Origin: CAYZBF01 sp964476585
GTDB taxonomy: Bacteria; Hydrothermota; UBA3072
Assembly (NCBI GenBank): GCA_964476585.1
Contig: CAYZBF010000025.1
Location: 1 to 26,604 of the forward strand
DNA length: 26,604 bases
Direction of reading: 5' to 3'
Every line of letters begins with the position of its first letter. The stretch's first letter is position 1. The translations under genes and the position numbers were made by a program. Below are positions 1-6,997 of this stretch, one piece after another. The notes under the pieces were generated by a model. The model was not told the DNA's origin. It did no database searches and saw nothing but the letters and a program-made list of their open reading frames with translations.

Positions 1-53
1 AATTTATCGGGATGTCCTTCGGTTACTGACTCACTGGTAATTATTCTCTTCAC
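1..53 (-). CDS. metK: S-adenosylmethionine synthetase, first 17 codons only (cut by window edge)
   Basis: Reading leftward from a GTG at 53, the codons give MKRIITSESVTEGHPDK before the window ends. This is the very conserved amino end of methionine adenosyltransferase, which makes S-adenosylmethionine from methionine and ATP. The TSESVTEGHPDK stretch carries the His of the ATP site. The sequence GGAGG lies four bases before the GTG. The start overlaps the stop of the nucleotidyltransferase gene as GTGA, so translation is probably coupled and the gene would be the last one visible of the accD-ptsH-ptsI operon. The identification rests on a short but highly diagnostic stretch. The rest of the gene lies outside the window. 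Confidence 0.85.
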   Translation of the reverse strand, partial: MKRIITSESVTEGHPDK

Positions 54-1039
54 TTCTCCTCCTTTCCAACTATTACAGAATCTGCCGCCAGATGAAAAAT
101 ACCGTTCGAATCAGTTATTTCAACTCTATTCCCAATTATCGAATCATAAATATGTGAATTTAAAATACTTACTTCACTACAAATAATTGAATTAACAACT
201 TGAGAGTCTTCAACCACAGAACCACTTCCGATCGAAACATAAGGACCAATTATTGAATTCTTTATTCCCGCCAAATCCTGGATGTGGCAAGGACCTCTTA
301 TCCACTCCGCATGAACCTTCTCTGGTTGATAGTTTTCCAAGAGAAGAGCATTGGTTTCAAGAAGATTTTCCTTAGTGCCGCAATCGAACCATCCTTTAAC
401 ATAGAGTGGCTCAAGGACGAGACCTTCTTTCTCAAGCATTATTCTGAAACTATCAGTTAATTGATATTCACCCGCAGTTTTTATATCCTTTTGTATGATC
501 TTATCGAGACACGGGAACAGATTTCTCCACTCATTAATATAATACAGCCCAACAAGAGCAAGGTTTGAAGAAGGGTCATCAGGCTTTTCAATCACATCTA
601 TTATTTCTCCGTTTTCTATTTCCACGACACCAAACCTATTCGGATCTGAGACTTCTTTAATAGCGACAAAGTTTTTTCCCCCTCTATCTATCTCATTCCA
701 ATCCACATCAAACACAGTATCTCCAAGATAGATCAACACATCTTCGGTCATTGGTACTTCTTTTCCAGCCAGCCATATTGCATGTCCAAGCCCCCTGGTC
801 TCTTTCTGTAATATCCATTTGATATTGAGCTCAGGGTAATTCTCATTTACCCATTCCTTAATTTCTTCGCCTTTATAACCAATGATTAGAATAATCTTGG
901 AAATCCTAAGAGAAGATAGAGACCTAAATATCCACCCAAGAACAGTATCTCCAGCTACCCATAGAAGGGGTTTGGGAGTTTCGTAGGTAAATGGTCTGAG
1001 TCGTGTACCATACCCTGCAAGAGGTATTATTACTGTCAC
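50..1039 (-). CDS. Sugar-1-phosphate nucleotidyltransferase with left-handed beta-helix tail
   Basis: This 329-residue protein starts at GTG, and the start overlaps the isomerase stop as GTGA. The amino end reads LAGYGTRLRPFTYETPKPLL, the nucleotide-binding signature of the NDP-sugar pyrophosphorylase fold, with one Gly of the usual GGxGTRL replaced by Tyr. YLGDTVFDVDW around residue 105 supplies the metal-binding Asp. WFDCGTKENLLETN near 220 is the typical sugar-contact and end-of-domain motif. The last 90 residues have hexad-like I/V repeats (NSIIGPYVSIGSGSVVEDS) of a left-handed beta-helix. It should join a hexose-1-phosphate to dTTP or UTP; the exact nucleotide and sugar cannot be told. 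Its neighbour makes hexose-6-phosphates, so surface-glycan precursor supply is the likely job. Confidence 0.88.
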   Translation of the reverse strand: MTVIIPLAGYGTRLRPFTYETPKPLLWVAGDTVLGWIFRSLSSLRISKIILIIGYKGEEIKEWVNENYPELNIKWILQKETRGLGHAIWLAGKEVPMTEDVLIYLGDTVFDVDWNEIDRGGKNFVAIKEVSDPNRFGVVEIENGEIIDVIEKPDDPSSNLALVGLYYINEWRNLFPCLDKIIQKDIKTAGEYQLTDSFRIMLEKEGLVLEPLYVKGWFDCGTKENLLETNALLLENYQPEKVHAEWIRGPCHIQDLAGIKNSIIGPYVSIGSGSVVEDSQVVNSIICSEVSILNSHIYDSIIGNRVEITDSNGIFHLAADSVIVGKEEK

Positions 1040-2013
1040 TCGGCGAGTCTCCTCTTCAATTCTTGAATTCTCTTCACGGGAAGGGGATCTACTTTATAAG
1101 TTTTGGCAAGAAAGAAAGACAAATAATCACCTTTCTGAATCAGAGAGAAAATCTTCGCCAGTAATGAATCTCCATCTGCATATACACCCATAATTTCTCC
1201 TGAGAATTCCTTGATTAACTCAGAAGTAATCTCAATACGTCTATTGATCCTTTCATCTCCATTTCTATTCCTCAGAATGAAGATAAATGTTCTTTTTAGA
1301 ATTTCCTTAGGGTTTCCCCATCCCACTATTTCGTTGTGATCCAGTTCTGAGAATACAGCCCAATGAGCCAGCGACTTTGAATTCTCATTTATCTGAGTGC
1401 TCCATCTCCTTGCTACCACACGAAAATCATAAATAGAATAGATAAAGGGCAATTTCTCCTTTAACTTGCCACTCACCTCCTCTGCCCATGCCTTTGCCGT
1501 ATCTTTATTCTTCTCCAAGACTTCAATACACTCCTGATAATCATCTTTTTTAATTTTTATTATCTTAGATTTCCTTAGAATTTCCAAAAGAGGGAAAAAA
1601 AGATAAGCAATAGCCCCTCGAGGGGGATATCCCTTTGGAATAGATATCAACGGAGTATTTTCTTTCTTTGCCTGGTCTTCCAAAATTCCATCACTGCTTA
1701 CACAGAGTATGTTGGTATTTCCTTTAGCCTGCTCGAACAATGAAAGTGTCTCCTCTGTGTTTCCGGAATAACTTACCACTATTAAAAGGGTTTTCTTATT
1801 TACAAATTTTGGAAGATTATAATCTCTTATCACTGAAAAAGGAATAGTAGAATATCGAGATGAGAGTGTCTGTAGTAATTCTCCTCCTATAGATGATCCC
1901 CCCATCCCTCCTATACACACTCTATTAATGTTCTTAAACGCGATGTCAAAACGTGCTCCCAGTTCGATAGCTTCTCTAATATCCTGAGGCAAGTCATCTA
2001 TAATCTCTATCAT
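1036..2013 (-). CDS. Bifunctional phosphoglucose/phosphomannose isomerase (SIS domains)
   Basis: The protein has 325 residues and an ATG start that overlaps the ptsI stop as ATGA. The first SIS domain has GGMGGSSIGGELL (about 35-47) and VVSYSGNTEETLSLF (about 79-93), the phosphosugar-binding loops. The second half has the ELDHNEIVGW segment with the Glu and His used in isomerisation, and it ends in the family's signature VDPLPVKRIQELKRRL. The family interconverts glucose-6-P, fructose-6-P and mannose-6-P, and is known from archaea and scattered bacteria. It can supply the nucleotidyltransferase encoded next to it and may be the main glycolytic isomerase if no classical pgi exists elsewhere, which the window cannot show. 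Confidence 0.9.
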   Translation of the reverse strand: MIEIIDDLPQDIREAIELGARFDIAFKNINRVCIGGMGGSSIGGELLQTLSSRYSTIPFSVIRDYNLPKFVNKKTLLIVVSYSGNTEETLSLFEQAKGNTNILCVSSDGILEDQAKKENTPLISIPKGYPPRGAIAYLFFPLLEILRKSKIIKIKKDDYQECIEVLEKNKDTAKAWAEEVSGKLKEKLPFIYSIYDFRVVARRWSTQINENSKSLAHWAVFSELDHNEIVGWGNPKEILKRTFIFILRNRNGDERINRRIEITSELIKEFSGEIMGVYADGDSLLAKIFSLIQKGDYLSFFLAKTYKVDPLPVKRIQELKRRLAE

Positions 2014-3770
2014 TTTTCAACCTCCAATAATATATTTTTAAGTGATGGGAATCTTTTAAGTAATTCATTCCTCATGAATTCCCTCACTTCAATTGCCGAT
2101 TCCTTATTCTCTACCTGTTCTAACAATTCCTTGGCCTCCTTTAAACTTAAGCCTCGTATAACATTTTTCACTTGTGGAATATAGCTAGGGGGTAAAGAAA
2201 GCTCATCAACCTCTAATCCAACCAGTAATGGTATAGCTACAATGTCGGCAGCTATCCCACCACATACCCCAACCCATCTGTTGTTATGATGCGCCTGCTC
2301 TATTGTCATCTTCATTAGTTTTAACACAGAGGGGTCAAGGTGATCATAAAGCCCAGATACTCTTTTATTCCCCCTGTCCACAGCTAAAGCGTATTGAGTA
2401 AGATCATTAGTTCCTATCGAAAAGAAATCAACAACTTTTGCAAAATGGTCAGCTAACAGACAGACAGACGGCACCTCTACCATAGCTCCAATCTCAATAT
2501 TCTCATCAAAGGAATGACCCTCTTTTCTTAATTCCTCCATTATATCTTCCAAAATCCTACGAACCTCAATCATCTCTTCTACTTGAGATACCATAGGAAT
2601 CAGCAAACGTATGTTGCCCATAGAAGACGCTCTAAGAATAGCCCTGAGCTGAGTCTTAAAAATTCCCTCGTTAGAAAGCGCAAATCTTATCCCCCTCCAG
2701 CCCAAGAAGGGATTTGCTTCTTCCTTTGCTTTTGCTTTAAATACCTTATCCCCGCCTAGATCGAGTGTTCTCACAATTACATAATCAGGAGAGCACATTT
2801 TTGCTATCTTTGAATAAAAACGGTATTGAACTTCTTCGTCGGGTATGCTATCGGAAGTAAAATACAAAAACTCTGTTCTTAATAAACCTACACCCTTTGC
2901 ACCATATTTTTCTATAAAGGCTAACTCCATTGGTAACTCAATATTCGCACAGATATCAATAGAATAACCGTCAAGGGTAATCGCAGGGAGATCCTTGTGT
3001 TTAAGGAATTCCTGTTGTATCTTTTTTGCTTCTTTCTCCTTTTGCTCAAATCTTCTCTTTGTATTCTCATCCGGATTAACCACTACTATGCCACTTATAC
3101 CATCAACGATTATCTCATCTCCTGATTCAACCTCGTTTAGTAATCCACTTACTCCTACAACAGCTGGAATGTTTAATGCTTCAGCTATAATCGCAGTATG
3201 TGAGGTTTTACCTCCTCTCTCGGTTACAATCCCACTAACCTTATCTATACTCATCTGAGCCGTCTCTGTCGGAGATAGACGATTTGCAACAATAATGTTA
3301 TTACGTCCTTCTAACTCCATTTCAATCTCCTCATCATTGAGGTTTCTCAATAATCTATCTCCCACATCTTTCACATCAAGGTATCGTCCGCTAATATAAC
3401 TGTTGGGGATTTCTTCGAAATCAGATTTTAATGATTCTAAAAGATTGAATATAGATTCCTCAGCAGATTCCTGATTATTCCTGATTCTCTTCTCTACACT
3501 ATTTAAGAATAATGGGTCCTGCAAAAATAGGATTTGAACATCTATCAATCTCACAGGTTCTGAAGTAGGAAGTTTCTTAAGTTCAGTCTTTAAAGATCTG
3601 AGTTGCCTTAGTGATTTCTTTCTTGCTTTTTCGAGTTTGAAAATCTCCTCATCTATATTTCCCTTCTTTTTCGACCGTGTAAAGGCCGCGTCTTTTTGTG
3701 AATGTAAAAAGGCCCTTCCTATTACTATAGCAGGGGAAACAGGGATCCCTCTGATTATTTTATTCTTCAT
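2010..3770 (-). CDS. ptsI: PTS Enzyme I (phosphoenolpyruvate-protein phosphotransferase)
   Basis: Enzyme I takes phosphate from phosphoenolpyruvate onto a His and hands it to HPr in the cytoplasm. Visible here are the phospho-His motif GGKTSHTAIIAEAL (His at about 191), the PEP-domain motifs (GVGLLRTEFLY, LGGDKVFKAK, NPFLGWRGIR), SIGTNDLTQYALAVDRGN, and the catalytic Cys in WVGVCGG. The length of 586 residues is normal. An in-frame TTG lies one codon upstream, but AGGA is spaced six bases from the ATG at 3770, so I chose ATG. The gene overlaps the end of ptsH by 11 bases and its own stop overlaps the isomerase start. No EIIB or EIIC gene is in the window, so the final acceptor is uncertain. 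Confidence 0.96.
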   Translation of the reverse strand: MKNKIIRGIPVSPAIVIGRAFLHSQKDAAFTRSKKKGNIDEEIFKLEKARKKSLRQLRSLKTELKKLPTSEPVRLIDVQILFLQDPLFLNSVEKRIRNNQESAEESIFNLLESLKSDFEEIPNSYISGRYLDVKDVGDRLLRNLNDEEIEMELEGRNNIIVANRLSPTETAQMSIDKVSGIVTERGGKTSHTAIIAEALNIPAVVGVSGLLNEVESGDEIIVDGISGIVVVNPDENTKRRFEQKEKEAKKIQQEFLKHKDLPAITLDGYSIDICANIELPMELAFIEKYGAKGVGLLRTEFLYFTSDSIPDEEVQYRFYSKIAKMCSPDYVIVRTLDLGGDKVFKAKAKEEANPFLGWRGIRFALSNEGIFKTQLRAILRASSMGNIRLLIPMVSQVEEMIEVRRILEDIMEELRKEGHSFDENIEIGAMVEVPSVCLLADHFAKVVDFFSIGTNDLTQYALAVDRGNKRVSGLYDHLDPSVLKLMKMTIEQAHHNNRWVGVCGGIAADIVAIPLLVGLEVDELSLPPSYIPQVKNVIRGLSLKEAKELLEQVENKESAIEVREFMRNELLKRFPSLKNILLEVEK

Positions 3771-4029
3771 CAAATTTCCTTTTTTCTATCAATTCAACAA
3801 TCGAATCAATCGCCTCTTTCTCGTCCTTTCCCGAAGCCCGTACGATAATCTCCTGCCCCTTCTCTGAAGCAAGCATCAAGACTCCCATAATGCTCTTGGC
3901 ATTTACGTGTATATCATCTTTTTCAAGTTCTATTGTAGATTCAAAGTTAGATGCAAGTTTTACCAACATTGAAGCCGGTCGGGCATGAATACCTAACGAG
4001 TTCATTATCTTTGCTTTCTTCTGAAACAT
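3760..4029 (-). CDS. ptsH: HPr phosphocarrier protein
   Basis: The 89-residue protein carries the active-site sequence LGIHARPAS with the phosphorylated His at position 15. It also has a regulatory-type serine at position 46 (AKSIMGVLML), the site used by HPr kinase/phosphorylase in other bacteria. Both sites are in their textbook positions, so it could serve either in sugar transport or in regulation. The ATG shares one base with the accD stop (TAATG), and the gene runs into ptsI by 11 bases; accD, ptsH and ptsI must be one transcript. No HPr kinase gene is visible in this window. Confidence 0.96.
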   Translation of the reverse strand: MFQKKAKIMNSLGIHARPASMLVKLASNFESTIELEKDDIHVNAKSIMGVLMLASEKGQEIIVRASGKDEKEAIDSIVELIEKRKFDEE

Positions 4030-4847
4030 TACGAAAGGTGTCCAAGTAGTATACTAACAGTTTCTCGAAGGTTTTTCCTGTGAACCACCATATCTACGAA
4101 ACCATGTTCAAGCTGAAATTCCGAACGTTGGAACCCATCAGGAAGTTCTCTTTTTATGGTTTGCTTTATAACACGTGGCCCTGCGAATCCAATAAGCGCT
4201 CCAGGCTCAGCGACGATTATATTCCCAAGAGAGGCGTACGATGCCATAACACCTGCAGTGGTAGGATTTGTCAATATAGATATAAACGGTGTATGCAATT
4301 TGCTAAGTGCAGTTGCAGTCTTCGCCATTTGCATCAATGAAAGTATTCCCTCATGCATCCTTGCCCCTCCTGAAGCGCTAATTATAATGAGTGGCAGTTC
4401 CATATCGCATGCGCGCTGGATAGCCCTTTTTACCTTTTCACCAACAACCGAACCCATAGATCCACCTATGAAGGAAAAGTCCATTATACATATCTCAATG
4501 TCTCTTCCATCTATTTTTCCTTGGCCACAGATAATTGCATCATTTAGGGAGGTCTTTTTCTGTGCTTTTTTTAGCTTCTCCGAATAATCTTTAAATTTTA
4601 ATGGATTGCTGGGAAATAGATTTCTATCTTCTTCTTTAAAGGAATCTCCATAGAGTAAGATTGATTTATAGAAGGAAGCATTTACCTTAAAGTGATAATT
4701 ACACTTCGGGCATACCATAAATTTCTTCATTATTTCCTTTTTATACAAAATCTCCCCACAACTATCACATTTTATCCATACACCATCTGGAATATCTTTT
4801 TTCTTGCTCTCCTTCTCTATACTTTTTCTTCTTTCAAACCACTTCAT
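4029..4847 (-). CDS. accD: Acetyl-CoA carboxylase carboxyltransferase, beta subunit
   Basis: AccD moves the carboxyl group from carboxybiotin to acetyl-CoA, giving malonyl-CoA for fatty acid synthesis, together with AccA (not in the window). The amino end MKWFERRKS is typical. It is followed by a four-Cys zinc finger (Cys27, 30, 46, 49) and the crotonase-fold motifs SASGGARMHEG, LTNPTTAGVMASYASLGNIIVAEPGALIGFAGPRV and QTIKRELPDGFQRSEF. The frame is open up to 4919, but that longer form would run through the tRNA gene. The ATG at 4847 with GGAG nine bases upstream gives the family's normal start and 272 residues. It lies 30 bases after the tRNA-Leu and leads the ptsH-ptsI operon. Confidence 0.95.
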   Translation of the reverse strand: MKWFERRKSIEKESKKKDIPDGVWIKCDSCGEILYKKEIMKKFMVCPKCNYHFKVNASFYKSILLYGDSFKEEDRNLFPSNPLKFKDYSEKLKKAQKKTSLNDAIICGQGKIDGRDIEICIMDFSFIGGSMGSVVGEKVKRAIQRACDMELPLIIISASGGARMHEGILSLMQMAKTATALSKLHTPFISILTNPTTAGVMASYASLGNIIVAEPGALIGFAGPRVIKQTIKRELPDGFQRSEFQLEHGFVDMVVHRKNLRETVSILLGHLS

Positions 4848-4877
4848 TAATTGCTCCGTATTAATAAATAATATTAT

Positions 4878-4962
4878 GCCGGAGGTCGGACTTGAACCGA
4901 CACGGAGAAAACTCTCCATCGGATTTTAAGTCCGATGCGTCTACCAATTTCGCCACTCCGGC
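4878..4962 (-). tRNA. tRNA-Leu (anticodon UAA)
   Basis: Read on the minus strand, the 85-base sequence begins GCCGGAG and ends CTCCGGC, a perfect seven-base acceptor stem. The anticodon stem TCGGA/TCCGA encloses loop CTTAAAA with anticodon TAA (bases 4926-4928). A long variable arm (GAGAG-TTTT-CTCCG region) marks a class II tRNA, and GGTTCAAGTCC is the T-loop. The D-arm has TGGCGAAATTGGTAGACGC, typical of leucine tRNAs. No CCA is encoded, so the CCA-adding enzyme at 22483-23664 is needed for maturation. It stands directly ahead of accD. Confidence 0.97.
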
Positions 4963-4976
4963 TTATCACACATTTA

Positions 4977-5004
4977 ATTTTATCCTATAAAAAAGATATG
5001 TCAA
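4977..5004 (-). promoter_or_regulatory. Sigma-70-type promoter for tRNA-Leu and the accD operon
   Basis: On the minus strand TTGACA (5004-4999) is followed after 16 bases by TAAAAT (4982-4977). A start of transcription near 4970 would leave an 8-base leader before the tRNA. No terminator is visible between tRNA-Leu and accD, so the promoter probably also drives the protein genes. Confidence 0.7.
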
Positions 5005-5040
5005 GTCCTGCATATTTTCCACCTAACCCCCCATTTTTCT

Positions 5041-5109
5041 CTCGCAAAGAACGCAAAGTAGTCGCTTCGCTCCATGCCACCCCCTTAGTTTCTCACAAAG
5101 ACCGCAAAG
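5041..5109 (+). repeat. Nine-base word repeat (CGCAAAGAA type), two pairs
   Basis: CTCGCAAAGAACGCAAAG at 5041-5058 and CTCACAAAGACCGCAAAG at 5092-5109 match at 16 of 18 positions. Each is itself two 9-base units. Related 9-base words occur on the other strand near 18184-18225 and 19844-19866. Confidence 0.65.
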
Positions 5110-5185
5110 AATAATTTTAAAGGTGTCAAGGTTTCAAGGGTTTACTCAGAACATAACTAAATCCAAATCCCTTTTCTTTATTATC

Positions 5186-5262
5186 CCATTTAACTATTCA
5201 CCCACTCCACCATTTAACTGTCATTTGACTCCTGACTCAAGGCTCTCGACTCCCGACTTCTT
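5186..5262 (+). repeat. Heptad-periodic tract, 11 diverged 7-base words
   Basis: Cut in sevens from 5186, the words line up, most clearly from 5228 on as ACTCCTG, ACTCAAG and variants of the form ACTCxxG/GCTCTCG. Earlier words (ACTATTC, ACCCACT) fit the same register. Words are not identical, so this is neither a simple microsatellite nor a CRISPR array. Confidence 0.6.
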
Positions 5263-5298
5263 TCTGCATAGGCATTCACAGGAGTTGGCATTTTATAC

Positions 5299-5327
5299 TT
5301 GACAAATAAAATTTTTTTCTATATAAT
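5299..5327 (+). promoter_or_regulatory. Consensus sigma-70 promoter; start of transcription close to the ATG
   Basis: TTGACA at 5299-5304 and TATAAT at 5322-5327 are both perfect and are 17 bases apart. Transcription should begin about 5333-5336, while the ATG is at 5336 with no SD sequence before it. The message is therefore probably leaderless or nearly so. Confidence 0.85.
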
Positions 5328-5335
5328 TAATTACT

Positions 5336-6997
5336 ATGAAAACATTAAAAATAATTCGTGAACCCCGTCAAATACTGCCAATGCCATCTATGTTAGAGCG
5401 AACCATAAAAAATCACCCCAATTCAATCGCAATGCAAATACTCACACCCTCGGGCTGGAAAAAGTGGACCTACGATGAATTATTAAATCTTGTTATAAAA
5501 CGTGGTATTGAAATGAAATCTAAGGGAATAAATAAAGGCGACAGAATAGCTCTATACGGTTCTAATAGTCCAGGATGGATTGTTACATATCTTGCTATCC
5601 AGTGGATTGGAGCAATTGGTGTTCCCCTTGATAACCGTCTTAGCTATCGAGAGGTTCATTATCTTATAAAGGATTCAGGCGCAAAGATTCTTTTCGCTTC
5701 TTCCGAGGGTTTAGGCGAAGAAATTGATATATGTGTTCCTATATACATTCCTGAAAGTGTTACTGAGACTGAAACACTGGAAAGGGCAGACCTCACTCTG
5801 GATGATCCGGCTGTAATTTTATACACCTCAGGCACAACAGGAGCACCAAAAGGGGTAGTACTAACACATAAAAACCTGATGTCTAATGTTGAAATGATAT
5901 ACCAGACAATGGAATTCTACCATGACGACCCTTTCTATGCCTTACTACCCTTTCATCATGTATTCCCTCAGACCATAAATCTCCTTAGCCCTATATCTGT
6001 GGGTGCAACGATAGTAATCGCTCGTTCCTACAAATCAACAGAGATTAAAGAAGATTGTCAAAAGGCTAAACCTGTTATTTTCCCGATAGTTCCACTTGTT
6101 CTGGAGAAATTTGTTGAGGGCATTAACAGAGAATTAACTAAACTAAAGGGACCAAAAAAGACGGCCTTTGGTTTGATGAATGGGATGGCTTCATTATTTA
6201 ACTCTGTTAAGAAAGGAAGCGGTGGTAAATTCTATTCCTCTATCCGGGAAGCCCTTGGATTGGAGAATCTTAGGTATCTTGTTTCGGGCGGTGCTGCACT
6301 TCCCAATTGGGTAGCAAAAGCTTTAGAAAAATGGGGATTTCCAATCATACAGGGTTACGGACTTACAGAAACTTCTCCTGTTATTTCAGTAAATCCTCCA
6401 GAAAATCCTAAAAACGAGTCCGTAGGTTTAATCTTACCTGGGTTAGAGGTTAAAATAATAGACCCTGATGTAGAGGGTATTGGTGAAATCGTTGTTCGTG
6501 GACCTTCTGTGTTCGGTAAGTTCTGGAATAATCCAAAAGCAACTAGTGAGGTATTTGATGGAGACTGGTTCAAAACAGGTGATATGGGTAAAATAGACGA
6601 TGATTCATTTCTCTATGTAACCGGAAGAAAAAAATCGGTTATAGTAACAAAGGGGGGTAAAAATATCTATCCAGAAGAGATCGAAACTTTCCTAGATAGT
6701 TCTCCACTTATTGAAGAGGTTGTAGTTGTACAACAGATTAATCCAAATACTGGAATTAGAGAATTAATTGCACATATCTATCCAAATTATGAGAATATAG
6801 ACCATTTTGGGAATACACTCAATATTGAGGAACCAAATCCTCATAAAATCCTTACAGAGGAGATAAAGAAATTCAACAAAGATCTTACCGATTACAAAAG
6901 GATAAGAAGGATAAAATTAAGGGATGAGGAATTCCCAAAGACCACAACCGAAAAAATAAAAAGATATCTGTTTGAAGAAGAAGGATTAGAAGTATAG
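5336..6997 (+). CDS. Long-chain acyl-CoA synthetase (AMP-forming ligase)
   Basis: This 553-residue member of the ANL superfamily activates a carboxylate, most likely a fatty acid, to acyl-AMP and then acyl-CoA. Motifs in order are the phosphate-binding loop ILYTSGTTGAPKGVV (about 161-175), YGLTETSPVISVNPP (adenine/acyl contact), GDWFKTGDMGKID with its ribose-binding Asp, the hinge GRKKSVIVTKGGKNIYPEEIE, and a carboxy-terminal TTTEKIKRY whose Lys is the usual catalytic one. There is no signal peptide, and substrate length cannot be read from the sequence. A perfect promoter places the transcript start at or next to the ATG, with no SD site. The downstream transporter gene begins at this gene's stop codon. 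Confidence 0.92.
   Translation: MKTLKIIREPRQILPMPSMLERTIKNHPNSIAMQILTPSGWKKWTYDELLNLVIKRGIEMKSKGINKGDRIALYGSNSPGWIVTYLAIQWIGAIGVPLDNRLSYREVHYLIKDSGAKILFASSEGLGEEIDICVPIYIPESVTETETLERADLTLDDPAVILYTSGTTGAPKGVVLTHKNLMSNVEMIYQTMEFYHDDPFYALLPFHHVFPQTINLLSPISVGATIVIARSYKSTEIKEDCQKAKPVIFPIVPLVLEKFVEGINRELTKLKGPKKTAFGLMNGMASLFNSVKKGSGGKFYSSIREALGLENLRYLVSGGAALPNWVAKALEKWGFPIIQGYGLTETSPVISVNPPENPKNESVGLILPGLEVKIIDPDVEGIGEIVVRGPSVFGKFWNNPKATSEVFDGDWFKTGDMGKIDDDSFLYVTGRKKSVIVTKGGKNIYPEEIETFLDSSPLIEEVVVVQQINPNTGIRELIAHIYPNYENIDHFGNTLNIEEPNPHKILTEEIKKFNKDLTDYKRIRRIKLRDEEFPKTTTEKIKRYLFEEEGLEV

Larger units (their letters stand above)
4963..5335. other. Divergent intergenic region, 373 bases, filled with word-like repeats
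   Basis: No gene is seen here. The two ends hold the divergent promoters for tRNA-Leu/accD and for the acyl-CoA synthetase. The middle holds a 9-base word tract (5041-5109) and a 7-base word tract (5186-5262), with a short run between them that repeats TCAAGG at 8-base spacing. Bases 5060-5077 (GTCGCTTCGCTCCATGC) recur in diverged form at 12876-12894. Confidence 0.6.

Noticed and set aside
4080..4587. Plus-strand open frames inside accD, and similar frames inside ptsI, glyS, glyQ, hutU and OPT
   Set aside because: They lie opposite or out of frame to clear genes, have no SD or family motifs, and mirror the codon pattern of the real gene.
4847..4919. An accD start at 4919 giving a 296-residue protein
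   Set aside because: It would translate through the tRNA-Leu gene; the ATG at 4847 has an SD and the family's normal amino end.
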